Made by a program: the position numbers and the translations under genes
NCBI GenBank assembly: GCA_035403465.1
Contig: DAONFG010000020.1
Span: 1 to 57,372, forward strand
Length of the DNA: 57,372 bases
DNA from: JAAYBQ01 sp035403465
Lineage (GTDB): Bacteria; Spirochaetota; UBA4802; UBA5550
Direction: 5' to 3'
Shown here: one piece after another, positions 42,305 through 50,883 of the stretch
Layout: each line of letters begins with the position of its first letter
Numbering within the stretch: the stretch's first letter is position 1
Notes under the pieces: model-generated
The model's database searches: none
What the model saw: the letters and a program-made list of their open reading frames with translations, nothing else
Told to the model about the DNA's origin: nothing

Positions 42305-42398
42305 AACTTCAGTCGAAGATAAAGACTAGATAAACTACAGGTGTTTTATGTCAACAAAAAATATTTTAGTCTCTTTATTTTTTAAACAAAATTATCCG

Positions 42399-42426
42399 GG
42401 AGCTGACCTGCAACAATGTCAGCCCC
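42399..42426 (-). terminator. possible terminator downstream of lon
   Basis: GGGGCTGAC / GTCAGCTCC forms a 9-bp stem with one G-U pair and a 10-base loop, 33 bp after the lon stop. Only a weak T stretch (ATTTTG) follows. Confidence 0.5.
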
Positions 42427-42458
42427 TTATTGATTACTGAATACAATAAATCTCACTG

Positions 42459-44828
42459 CTAATACACAATTTTAAGCACTTCGTCAAAGTAGTTAACAAA
42501 GTGCGCATCAAGTCCCTTCTTTATATAGTCAGGAAGCTCATCGAAATCCTTTTTGTTTTCGTAGGGATAGATTATGGTCTTCACCTTTGCCTTTTTCGCA
42601 GCAATGGTCTTCTCCTTCACGCCGCCGATCGGCAGCACCTTGCCGGTTACGGTAAGTTCACCGGTCATGGCAATGTTCTTCTTGATCGGCTTGTTCTTCG
42701 CGAGGGAGTAGAGCGATGTGGCCATTGTTATACCAGCCGAAGGTCCATCCTTGGGTGTTGCCCCTGCGGGAACGTGAAGATGTATCATGTGTTCAGGGAA
42801 GAACTTCGGGTCTATGCCGTAATCATGTGTTCTTGACTGCACATAGGTATATGCAATTTCCGATGATTCACGCATAACATCCTTAAGCTGACCGGTCTGC
42901 TTAAAGCTCCCGGCCTTTGCCGGGATAGCCGTGGATTCAACATAGAGAGTTGTTCCGCCCATACTTGTCCATGCAAGCCCCATTACAACACCGGGTATTC
43001 TTTTATCATACAGCGACTCATCTGTAAACCTCGGCTTGCCAAGGAATTCTTCAAGATTTTTATCTGTAACGACAATCGGATCGGTCTTCCCCTCTGCAAA
43101 ACGCATCGCGGCTTTGCGCATAACCATCTTTATATTGTTCTCAAGGCTGCGCACCCCGGCCTCCCTGGCATAACTGTCAATCATGCTCCTTATGGCATCA
43201 TTATCAATTGTAACAGATCCTTTTTTAAGGCCATGCGCCAGAAGCTGCTTGTTCACAAGGTATTTTCGCGCAATCTGAAGCTTCTCCTCAAGGATATAAC
43301 CCGACAGCTTCATTATCTCCATACGGTCAAGAAGCGCGGGCGGGATGGTATCCATCTGGTTTGCCGTGGCTATGAAGAGTATATTGGACAGGTCAAATCT
43401 TACATCCATATAATGATCAAGGAAGTTGTTGTTCTGCTCAGGATCAAGCACTTCGAGCAGCGCTGATGCCGGGTCACCCTGGAAGCTTGCGCCGATCTTG
43501 TCGATCTCGTCCAGCATGATTACGGGGTTTGCCACATCAACGGTCTTAAGGCTCTGTATGATCTTACCTGGCATTGCGCCGATATAAGTACGCCGGTGTC
43601 CCTTGATCTCGGCCTCGTCGCGCATACCGCCCAGGGAAAACCTGAAGAATTTCCTGTTAAGCGCTTCTGCGACGGACTTGCCGATTGAGGTCTTGCCCAC
43701 ACCGGGAGGCCCTATAAAACAGATTATAGACCCTGATATGTTCCCCTTCATTTTACCCGTGGCAATAAATTCAAGTATCCTTTCCTTAATATCATCCAGG
43801 CCATAATGGTCCCTGTTCAGAATCTTCCGGGCCTTATCTATGTCATAATTATCCTCGGAGAATATCCCCCAGGGAAGCGACGTCAGCCAGTCAAGGTAGT
43901 TGCGGCTTACGCCGTACTCTGCCGAGTGCGGTTCCAGCAGCCGCATCTTGTTCATCTCCTCGTCTATCTGCTTTGCCGCCTCTTCCGTAAGCTTCAGCTT
44001 CGCTATTCTCTCCTGGAACTTCTCGATCTCGGTTGACTTCTCGTCTTTCTCAAGCCCAAGCTCCTTCTTTATCTCCTTGAGCTGTTCCCTGAGGAAAAAC
44101 TCCTTCTGCTGCCTGGAAATCTTTTCTTCGATCTGCTGCGTTATCTTCTTCTGCAGCTTGTTCAGCTCGATCTCCTTCTTGAGAAGAATAAGCACCTTCT
44201 TTACGCGCTGCCGCACATCAAAGGTCTCCAGGATATCCTGTATCTCCCCTGATTCTGCCGATGTCATGGACGCGACAAAATCCGCGAGCTTGCCCGGGTC
44301 TTCAACACTGAACCTGTTCAGGAAAAGTTTCAGTTCCTCCTGGAACAGCGAGTTCGTCTTGATAAGATCCTTGACCGAACTGATTATGGCCATCGAATAG
44401 GCCTTCATCTCGTCTGTAGGCTTAAATTCATCCTCGTAATAATTCTCAACACTCCACCGGATTACAGGGCCATTCTGCATGACCTCCTTCAGCGTAATCC
44501 TGCCGAGGGCATTCAGCATCACCTGGACGGTTTTTTCATCAACAGGCGTGATTTTTATTATTTTTACTGCCACGCCGACGTTATAGAGATCTTCAGACTT
44601 GGCCATGTCATCGTGCTGGTTTTTAATGAGCACAACTCCGCCCATTTTATTCGGAGATTCGATGATCTCCTGTGCACTCTCGATCATGATGTCTCCGGTG
44701 AGTATCAGCGGGATCATCATTCCGGGAAAGATCGGCCGCTGCGATACAGGTATGATCGTCATCTTCTCCGGCCTGAATTCCTGGGCAACGATGATCTGGT
44801 GTTCCTGTGGTTTTACCTCTTCGGACAT
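42459..44828 (-). CDS. lon: ATP-dependent Lon protease
   Basis: The 789-residue protein has the LAN domain (PVSQRPIFPGMMIPLILTGD), a coiled coil (about 200-290) and an AAA+ domain (GPPGVGKTSIGKSVAEAL, MLDEIDKIG). The C-terminal serine protease domain has the catalytic Ser in GPSAGITMATS and Lys in GGVKEKTIAAKKA. Lon degrades misfolded and short-lived regulatory proteins. It lies 18 bp after the DUF4340 gene and so probably shares the ABC-exporter transcript, an unusual setting. No heat-shock promoter was found directly upstream. Confidence 0.97.
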   Translation of the reverse strand: MSEEVKPQEHQIIVAQEFRPEKMTIIPVSQRPIFPGMMIPLILTGDIMIESAQEIIESPNKMGGVVLIKNQHDDMAKSEDLYNVGVAVKIIKITPVDEKTVQVMLNALGRITLKEVMQNGPVIRWSVENYYEDEFKPTDEMKAYSMAIISSVKDLIKTNSLFQEELKLFLNRFSVEDPGKLADFVASMTSAESGEIQDILETFDVRQRVKKVLILLKKEIELNKLQKKITQQIEEKISRQQKEFFLREQLKEIKKELGLEKDEKSTEIEKFQERIAKLKLTEEAAKQIDEEMNKMRLLEPHSAEYGVSRNYLDWLTSLPWGIFSEDNYDIDKARKILNRDHYGLDDIKERILEFIATGKMKGNISGSIICFIGPPGVGKTSIGKSVAEALNRKFFRFSLGGMRDEAEIKGHRRTYIGAMPGKIIQSLKTVDVANPVIMLDEIDKIGASFQGDPASALLEVLDPEQNNNFLDHYMDVRFDLSNILFIATANQMDTIPPALLDRMEIMKLSGYILEEKLQIARKYLVNKQLLAHGLKKGSVTIDNDAIRSMIDSYAREAGVRSLENNIKMVMRKAAMRFAEGKTDPIVVTDKNLEEFLGKPRFTDESLYDKRIPGVVMGLAWTSMGGTTLYVESTAIPAKAGSFKQTGQLKDVMRESSEIAYTYVQSRTHDYGIDPKFFPEHMIHLHVPAGATPKDGPSAGITMATSLYSLAKNKPIKKNIAMTGELTVTGKVLPIGGVKEKTIAAKKAKVKTIIYPYENKKDFDELPDYIKKGLDAHFVNYFDEVLKIVY

Positions 44829-44846
44829 GTTATTCCCCCCGGAATG

Positions 44847-45776
44847 TTATTTCTTCATTAAATCTTTTATATTTTTAATGACCAGCTTTTCAGTCTGCCA
44901 GTCCCCCATTGTGAAAATATACTGACTTTTTGATGAAACAGCATAATTATATTCTTTTTCCCTGCCTGAAAATATCTTTACATCGTAGTCAACTCCGCCG
45001 GATTTAATCACGGCAGACGCATAAAGCCGCCCCAGTTCGTCCGGTTTTTTATTTTCAGGGTAGTTCACTGCACGCAGGGGCGAGAATACATACAGTATGC
45101 TGCTTACCGCCCCTTCATCAAGCGGTTTAGCGTCATACCCCTTGCAGTACCATGACGTATCCGGTTTTACATCTGCACCGGCTTTTTCAGGTGTAACAGT
45201 TTTTTTATAAAAGCTGTAAGTCCTTCCTCCTGAACTCAGGGTAAAAGATTCCACTTCCTTCCCTTTCAGGTCAAATATACGTTTATCCCTCATACTGTCC
45301 AGAGAAGGGGTAAACTCCTCGCGCTGGATTCCGGCTGCAAGGTATACTTCAGGCCTGCTGTCGATCCTCACAAATGCATGGCTGCTCTTGCCGCCGGCTT
45401 TCCCGATCACCAGGGTCCGCAGCACTGCCTCCCCTTTTCTCACAGTAACAGTTACGGCCTTTTCGTCAGTGAGTTCATACCTGTCATAAGACTTCTCTTC
45501 AGAGACAAGGTCCGTAAGCCTGATGTCGCGCACCTTCATCTCAAGGTTGCCGGCGCTGTTCTCGTCAGCAGGGTACGCTTCGTCATTGACCATCCACGCA
45601 CCCTCCTTCATGTAAAGGCGCATGGAATAGTCCTTCGACTTTACTTCAATACTATCCGCGGGATCAATCCACTGCTTCAGCTTCGGGATATCATTTCCGA
45701 ATTTTACATTCTGTACCAGTATTACAAGGGCAAGGAGTCCCACGACCCCGAAACTGATAATTGTATTCCTGCTCAT
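44847..45776 (-). CDS. DUF4340 protein of a Gld-type ABC system
   Basis: The 309-residue protein has one N-terminal membrane helix (about 5-22) and an extracytoplasmic part. That part has a repeated beta-rich layout (SMRLYMKEGAWMVNDEAYPA; DLVSEEKSYDRYELTDEKAV; VLRTLVIGKAGGKSSHAFVR), typical of DUF4340. Members are usually encoded after GldG-like proteins, as here with a 2-bp gap. The role in the complex is unknown. Confidence 0.82.
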   Translation of the reverse strand: MSRNTIISFGVVGLLALVILVQNVKFGNDIPKLKQWIDPADSIEVKSKDYSMRLYMKEGAWMVNDEAYPADENSAGNLEMKVRDIRLTDLVSEEKSYDRYELTDEKAVTVTVRKGEAVLRTLVIGKAGGKSSHAFVRIDSRPEVYLAAGIQREEFTPSLDSMRDKRIFDLKGKEVESFTLSSGGRTYSFYKKTVTPEKAGADVKPDTSWYCKGYDAKPLDEGAVSSILYVFSPLRAVNYPENKKPDELGRLYASAVIKSGGVDYDVKIFSGREKEYNYAVSSKSQYIFTMGDWQTEKLVIKNIKDLMKK

Positions 45777-45778
45777 AT

Positions 45779-47893
45779 TTAATTTCCCCCCGCAAATTCA
45801 GTTTCAACAAGCCTTCTCCTTATGCGGCGTCGCCTCCATACAACAGCGCCCGTAACCACAACAGATACGGGTACAAGACCCATGTTGATCAGCTTGTAGA
45901 TGAACCTCATACCGTCATCTGTTTTGGCAAGAGGATTGTAGTCCAGGCTCTTGCTCTTCATCTCGGGCACGTAGTCCCTGCCGGCAAGGTAATCCACCAG
46001 GCTGTGTATGAATATATCATTCGAATAAGCCTCTGACATTCCGCTGCCTGAAAGCATCTTCCTGGCCTGGTTCATTACACCTGAACGGGTAATATCGCTG
46101 CACCCGACAACTATTATATGCGAGGCGCCCGACTCGACCGTTGCATCAAGCTTTAACGAAGAGGTAAGAGAAGATCCCTGTTTTTTGCCGCCTGTGACAG
46201 CAGGTGCGGGCTTCCCCTTGAAGTAACTGTCGAAACGCCCCTCTGCAAGCAGCGCGACCCGGTAGCTCTTCAGCTCTTTCCCCTCGGGTGGAACCATGAA
46301 TAGTGGGTTGTTCTGCATGCGCCCCTCCATGATCCAGCTCTGATCAGATGTGGACACAAGGTCCGTGAACTTCACGCCCTTCGTTTTCATGTTCTCGTCA
46401 ATGTCAATGGACGAGGCCTTTGCAAAAAGGACGGTGTTAAGATATTTTGTAATAACGGATTCCCTGTTCAGCCTGTCCCGTGTGATCAGCGGTATAAGCG
46501 GGTATTCCATTATCCTGTCGCCGTAGTTTATGGGAGCGGATTTTTTGTCGAGCACCCAGTTTTTATTGATCTTTATGCCGTATGATGCGAACAACTCGTC
46601 GAGTCCTGTTTCCACCGGAAGAACAACGGAACCGCCCATCATCTCCTGCGTCTGCATCTCCATGAAATTGTTAACAAAATAGATAAGGGACTTCCCGTGC
46701 ATCACGTACTGGTCTATCCTGTACTTTTCGATTTCGGTGAAGGCCTCCTGCGGACCGTTAATGATTACAACACCTGCGTCTGCGGGTATATCCTCAGCAG
46801 AGAGATCCACCTCGACGACTTCGTATGATTGTGAAAGCATCTGCGAGAGCAGTCCCGCGCCCTGGAACGTACGCATGTCGCTCAGTTCAGGTATGCCGTG
46901 GCCCCGCACGTACACAACCTTCTGGCCGGAACCCAGGATGTCGCCTATGGCAAGGTTGATCCTTTCAGCTAGTGTTTCAAGCCCGGTTATCGCGGTTGTA
47001 CCTATCAGTGTGGGCATAAGGTCAAAGTCTATTTTCTTGAACTTCCCGTTCCCCTCGAGCACCATGCCGAAAGGAGTATTGCCGCCAGGCATGCCAGGCA
47101 CAGGCCTCCACATGATACGCGTCAGCCCGTACTTGACCGACGGGTCCTTCTCTTTCGGGAGGACTGACGGGTCAAGAACCTGGAAACGGATCCTGTCGTA
47201 GTTCATCAGGTTGTTCTTGTCAACCGCCTTGCGCACGGTCTCCTCCAGGTTATCTATCTCCTCAATCCCCAGCTTGAACACCCTCGGGTCCAGGTAGAGC
47301 GTCAGCATGAGGTTCTCCTTCATGTTCCGCAGCAGGTCGACCTTGGCTGTCATCTTCTCGATCCTCGAGGTTATCTCGTATTCGATCCCCACTGTTGTTG
47401 CAAGCGCATCAATTGTTTCGGTGAGGTCCGCGTGCTGGATAACCACGGCCATGTATACGTTTCTCTTTTTCTGCTGGTCGTTCACGTACTCAGTGCTTAC
47501 AACAGGGTTGATCCCGTAATCAGCAGCCTGCGACTTAAGCTGCTCCTCGGGCACAATTTCATACGAAAAGTACTTGTTTCCGTAGAAATCATACTCCTCA
47601 AGGATGTCGTTCAGGTAGCGCTGGACAGCCACATGTTCTGCAGGAAGGTCCTTTGAAAAGAGGACCTTTATCTTCAGCCTCTCGTTCAGGTGCGAAACAA
47701 CCTCCCTGCTCTTATCAGTCAGGGAATAGTTGTTGTTCCGGGTCAGGTCAATCCTGAACGGCAGTACAGCCATCACAATATTAAAAAGGATAATTATAAG
47801 AATAACAAGCATGAGCTGGATGTTTCTCTGCTCCATGTTAAGCCTGGCCGAAAGATATTCCTTCAGCCCGGAAAACTTTTCACGTATATTCAT
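45779..47893 (-). CDS. GldG-like ABC-associated protein
   Basis: The 704-residue protein has a membrane helix near residue 27-46, then LTRNNNYSLTDKSREVVSHL and NERLKIKVLFSKDLPAEH, the start of the GldG/ABC_transp_aux domain. A C-terminal membrane helix lies near 670-690 and is followed by basic residues (WRRRRIRRRL). ADAGVVIINGPQEAFTEIEK and DQYVMHGKSLIYFVNNF match the family's central domain. GldG-type proteins accompany ABC exporters involved in gliding or cell-surface processes. It is encoded after the permease with a 3-bp gap. Confidence 0.85.
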   Translation of the reverse strand: MNIREKFSGLKEYLSARLNMEQRNIQLMLVILIIILFNIVMAVLPFRIDLTRNNNYSLTDKSREVVSHLNERLKIKVLFSKDLPAEHVAVQRYLNDILEEYDFYGNKYFSYEIVPEEQLKSQAADYGINPVVSTEYVNDQQKKRNVYMAVVIQHADLTETIDALATTVGIEYEITSRIEKMTAKVDLLRNMKENLMLTLYLDPRVFKLGIEEIDNLEETVRKAVDKNNLMNYDRIRFQVLDPSVLPKEKDPSVKYGLTRIMWRPVPGMPGGNTPFGMVLEGNGKFKKIDFDLMPTLIGTTAITGLETLAERINLAIGDILGSGQKVVYVRGHGIPELSDMRTFQGAGLLSQMLSQSYEVVEVDLSAEDIPADAGVVIINGPQEAFTEIEKYRIDQYVMHGKSLIYFVNNFMEMQTQEMMGGSVVLPVETGLDELFASYGIKINKNWVLDKKSAPINYGDRIMEYPLIPLITRDRLNRESVITKYLNTVLFAKASSIDIDENMKTKGVKFTDLVSTSDQSWIMEGRMQNNPLFMVPPEGKELKSYRVALLAEGRFDSYFKGKPAPAVTGGKKQGSSLTSSLKLDATVESGASHIIVVGCSDITRSGVMNQARKMLSGSGMSEAYSNDIFIHSLVDYLAGRDYVPEMKSKSLDYNPLAKTDDGMRFIYKLINMGLVPVSVVVTGAVVWRRRRIRRRLVETEFAGGN

Positions 47894-47896
47894 GGG

Positions 47897-48607
47897 CTAT
47901 CTCCTCTCCTCGGCAATCTTTGCAGTAAGAATCAGCGAAATGGCGATAATCGAAAGAAAATATATGACATCCCGCGTATCTATGATCCCCCTTGCAATGC
48001 TCTGGAAATGATAATCGGTACCCAGCGTTGCAATGAATCCCAGGCTGGACGGGATGAATATAACCACCTTGTCAATGAGCCAGAAGAGGAAGCAGCCGGC
48101 CCACCCCAGTATGAATGCCACGATCTGGTTTCGTGTTATTGATGACGCCAGCAGCCCGATCGCAGTGTACGCGCCTGCAAGGAAAACCACACCGAAATAA
48201 CCGCCGATAACCGGGCCATAGTCGGGCGAACCGTTCAGTATTACAGTAAGCAGGTAGATCAGTGTGGGTGAAACCATCCCCATTGAAAAAATCAGCCCTG
48301 CCAGGAACTTGCCGATCACGGCGTCGCGCGCAGATACCGGAAGCGTCAGCAGTATCTCCAGCGAACCGGTCTGCCTCTCCTCTGCGAAGAGCTTCATGGT
48401 AACTGCGGGTATAAAAAAACAGAACATGAGCGGAAGCAGCGTAAAGAGGTTCCTCATCTCGGCCTGGTTAATATAAAAGAAGTCCTTGAAAAAGAAAAAC
48501 CCGGTAAACGAAAGAAATACCGTGATTACTATGTATGCAATGGGACTGTTGAAGAAGGAACGGAGGTCTCTTTTCATTACAGAGGATATTTCATTATACC
48601 TGTTCAT
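47897..48607 (-). CDS. ABC-2 type permease (GldF-like)
   Basis: The 236-residue protein has six hydrophobic helices and starts VMKRDLRSFFNSPIAYIVIT, typical of the NosY/GldF group. LLPLMFCFFIPAVTMKLFAE and the ERQTGSLEILLTLPVS segment are diagnostic. It forms the membrane channel with the ATPase encoded just upstream, overlapping it by 14 bp. The substrate is unknown. Confidence 0.9.
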   Translation of the reverse strand: MNRYNEISSVMKRDLRSFFNSPIAYIVITVFLSFTGFFFFKDFFYINQAEMRNLFTLLPLMFCFFIPAVTMKLFAEERQTGSLEILLTLPVSARDAVIGKFLAGLIFSMGMVSPTLIYLLTVILNGSPDYGPVIGGYFGVVFLAGAYTAIGLLASSITRNQIVAFILGWAGCFLFWLIDKVVIFIPSSLGFIATLGTDYHFQSIARGIIDTRDVIYFLSIIAISLILTAKIAEERR

Positions 48608-49535
48608 TCTGGCCTCCGGTTGTCAGCTCCCTGAAGATATTCTCAAGGCTTGTGTGTTCCTGTTTCATCTCGTACATTACCCATCCGCTGCTGCATACGG
48701 CACGGAAAATATCCGCACGCACGTCGGTCACACCGGACACGGTTGCAATGGCTGATGTCAGTTCGCTGTCGTCGATTTTTGCCACGTTGCTCACGCCATG
48801 TATTGATTTCAGCATAGAGTCAAGACCATCAAAACCTGTTCCGCTGACGCGTATGATTATGTTCCGGTCCCTGCCTGCTGAAGACTGAAGTTTAGACGTG
48901 GCGTCATCTGCAACGATCTTTCCCCTGTTTATGATTATAACCTTGCCGCATGTTGCCTCGACCTCGGGGAGAATGTGCGTTGAAAGTATGACAGTTTTCT
49001 TTTTGCCCAGCTCCCTGATAAGGTTGCGTATCTCGATTATCTCGATCGGGTCAAGTCCCGATGTGGGCTCGTCCAGTATCAGCACCTTCGGGTCGTGGAT
49101 CATGGCGTGAGCAAGCCCGACCCTCTGCTTGTAGCCCTTGGACAACTCGCTGATGTTTTTATGCATCACCTCCTGTATCCTGCACAGCGAGGCGATCTCC
49201 CTGATCCTGTTTGCCGCATTTTCTATCGCACGCAGTTCTGCAACGTAGCAGAGATAGTCAAACACCATCATGTCGCTGTAGAGCGGCGCTGACTCGGGAA
49301 GATAGCCGATCATCTTTTTGATCTGTATGGGATCAGCCGCGGCATCAATTCCGTCGAATACAATTGATCCGCTGTCGGGCTTCAGGTAACCGCTGAGCAT
49401 GCGGAGCGTAGTTGTCTTGCCTGCACCGTTGGGGCCAAGCAGACCTGTTATCTCGCCTTCATTTATTGTGAAGGATATGTCATCGACCGCCCTGAAATCA
49501 CCGTAGGACCTGGTCAGACCTTTGACTGTAATCAT
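48594..49535 (-). CDS. ABC transporter ATP-binding protein (GldA/CcmA-like)
   Basis: The 313-residue protein has Walker A GLLGPNGAGKTTTLRML, Q-loop YLPESAPLYSDM, signature ELSKGYKQRVGLAHAM and Walker B VLILDEPTSGLDP. A C-terminal regulatory extension (about 230-313) is present. A good AAGGAGG lies upstream of the ATG. It heads the operon of ATPase, permease, GldG-like protein, DUF4340 and lon. Confidence 0.94.
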   Translation of the reverse strand: MITVKGLTRSYGDFRAVDDISFTINEGEITGLLGPNGAGKTTTLRMLSGYLKPDSGSIVFDGIDAAADPIQIKKMIGYLPESAPLYSDMMVFDYLCYVAELRAIENAANRIREIASLCRIQEVMHKNISELSKGYKQRVGLAHAMIHDPKVLILDEPTSGLDPIEIIEIRNLIRELGKKKTVILSTHILPEVEATCGKVIIINRGKIVADDATSKLQSSAGRDRNIIIRVSGTGFDGLDSMLKSIHGVSNVAKIDDSELTSAIATVSGVTDVRADIFRAVCSSGWVMYEMKQEHTSLENIFRELTTGGQNEQV

Positions 49536-49809
49536 TGAAGGAAAACCTCCTTAAGTTAACAATTCATCATTTAATAATTATACGCGAAGCATAAAGCAAG
49601 CAGTGTCATTTTAAAACAGACTTGCCTTTAAAACAAGATAAAAATTCCGCTTCCAGGGCAAATCCGGAAGCCGAACTGCATCCGCCCCCCTAACCCCCGG
49701 AGGGGGAAAACTATAATTCCTTCAGGTTACGAAGGCTGGAGACTTATGTTTATTGAACTACTGAGATAAGTTTTATACAATTTGTTACAAAAACAGGCAG
49801 CATGACAAT
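49536..49809. other. non-coding region between the ABC operon and the YjfB-like gene
   Basis: AT-rich spacer between divergent genes. It contains a GC-rich hairpin repeat at 49685-49707 and leads into the sigma-28-type promoter at 49810. No other gene is apparent. Confidence 0.5.
49685..49707. repeat. GC-rich hairpin (REP-like)
   Basis: CCCCC-GGA-GGGGG with flanking C and A runs in an AT-rich spacer. CCCTAACCCC…GGGGGA motifs of this kind are common dispersed intergenic repeats in several phyla. Copy number cannot be judged from one window. Confidence 0.4.
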
Positions 49810-49837
49810 TAAAGTTTTCCGGTCAGGATGCCGATAA
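49810..49837 (+). promoter_or_regulatory. sigma-28 (FliA) promoter for the YjfB-like gene
   Basis: A perfect TAAAGTTT (49810-49817) and a perfect GCCGATAA (49830-49837) are separated by 12 bases, one more than the usual 11; shifting the -35 by one base (AAAGTTTT) restores 11. The -10 ends 33 bases before the ATG. This is the closest FliA-consensus match in the window. Confidence 0.75.
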
Positions 49838-49870
49838 TTAAATGTAAAATTCTGTTCAGGGAGGATAGGA

Positions 49871-50047
49871 ATGAATATAACTTCAACTCCGGCAGCGGAT
49901 GTCGCAAAAAGCATCGAGGCCATGGGTAACCTGCTTAAAAACGCAGCTGACCAGGCCATGAGTCTTGAGAATAAACTCATGAAGGTAAATGTTATTGAAA
50001 AAGTGACAACTCCGGGCCTGGGTGAAAACGTAGATATCAGCGCATAA
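49871..50047 (+). CDS. 58-residue YjfB-like putative motility protein
   Basis: ATG at 49871 with GGAGGAT upstream. The product is one amphipathic helical region (DVAKSIEAMGNLLKNAADQA, then MSLENKLMKVNVIEKV) and a short tail PGLGENVDISA. The length and the closing P-LG-N-D pattern resemble the YjfB putative motility family (PF14070). Its function is unknown, but the family occurs in flagellated bacteria. It has its own FliA-type promoter and a terminator, making a one-gene late-flagellar unit. It is below common ORF length cut-offs. Confidence 0.8.
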   Translation: MNITSTPAADVAKSIEAMGNLLKNAADQAMSLENKLMKVNVIEKVTTPGLGENVDISA

Positions 50048-50070
50048 ACGGCCGGGTGAAAAAAGAATCA

Positions 50071-50103
50071 TTGAGGGACAGCAATCTGCCCCTCAGTTTT
50101 TTA
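50071..50103 (+). terminator. intrinsic terminator after the YjfB-like gene
   Basis: TGAGGG / CCCTCA stem with a 12-base loop, followed by G and six Ts. Confidence 0.75.
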
Positions 50104-50119
50104 TAAGCGGCAGCGGATA

Positions 50120-50746
50120 TTATTTTTTTACTATAACTTTGTAAGCCTCATCTGCTCCGGGAGGAGCCTCTTCCAGCTTTACAAATTCAACATTTTTAAG
50201 GTCACAGATCTTTTTTACGGAACCTGTAACCAGTATCTCCCAGGCATCTGCAGTATCCTCGCCAAGCTTGCTTGCAGCATTGACCTCGGAGCCGAATACA
50301 TCAGCATCACCAATACGGAGCATTTTTCCGTAGCCAAGCCCCACACAGAGCAGGATCTGCTCCTCCGCGACCTTATCCTTATTATACTCAAAAAGCACCT
50401 CGTGCATTCTGATCCCGCACTGGATTGCTTTATTCGGCTTGCGGAATATAACAAGGAAACTGTCGCCCTCGGTTTTAAGCAGGATCCCGTCATGATCCTC
50501 AATAACAGGGATGAGAAGTCTTTCAGATTCAAATATGGTCTGGAGAAAATGAATAATCCCGAACTGGGCCACCCCCCTGGAAAATCCTGAAAGATCGGTA
50601 AACATGACGCACCACTCCTCGCCGAAGAGGTCCCATATCCTCTGGTCAATCATCTTCTTATCGGCTCCGGGTTTGAGCCTCTCCTCTATAAGCCTCTCCA
50701 ACCTGTCCTCTGATGCTCCTGATGCGATTACCTGGTGATATGCCAT
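50120..50746 (-). CDS. class III adenylate/guanylate cyclase-domain protein
   Basis: The 208-residue protein has a short N-terminal helical part (about 1-40) and a class III cyclase domain. The two metal-binding aspartates are present: Asp51 in MFTDLSGFS and Asp95 in KTEGDSFLVIF. The Lys91 position fits adenine recognition, and DVFGSEVNAASKL carries the next motif. In that motif the transition-state arginine (VNxAARL in relatives) appears as Lys, which could lower activity. No sensor or membrane part is fused. It is a stand-alone gene, convergent with the YjfB-like gene. Confidence 0.82.
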   Translation of the reverse strand: MAYHQVIASGASEDRLERLIEERLKPGADKKMIDQRIWDLFGEEWCVMFTDLSGFSRGVAQFGIIHFLQTIFESERLLIPVIEDHDGILLKTEGDSFLVIFRKPNKAIQCGIRMHEVLFEYNKDKVAEEQILLCVGLGYGKMLRIGDADVFGSEVNAASKLGEDTADAWEILVTGSVKKICDLKNVEFVKLEEAPPGADEAYKVIVKK

Positions 50747-50883
50747 CTATATACTCCTTTTGTTCCGGATATTATACCTGTAAAAATATATTTAAAGAAA
50801 CCACCTGCATACCGGCATGTCAACTATAAATAACCGCTACACAACGGGCTTCAGCCCATTTCCGGAAACAAATATTTTTTATT

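Noticed and set aside
49751..49980. 76-codon minus-strand ORF and a 62-codon one opposite the YjfB-like gene
   Set aside because: They are antisense shadows of the better-supported plus-strand gene, which has a promoter, ribosome site and terminator.
50850..50870. GGGCT/AGCCC hairpin as terminator of the diguanylate cyclase gene
   Set aside because: A short 5-bp stem with no T run; more likely a dispersed repeat fragment or chance.
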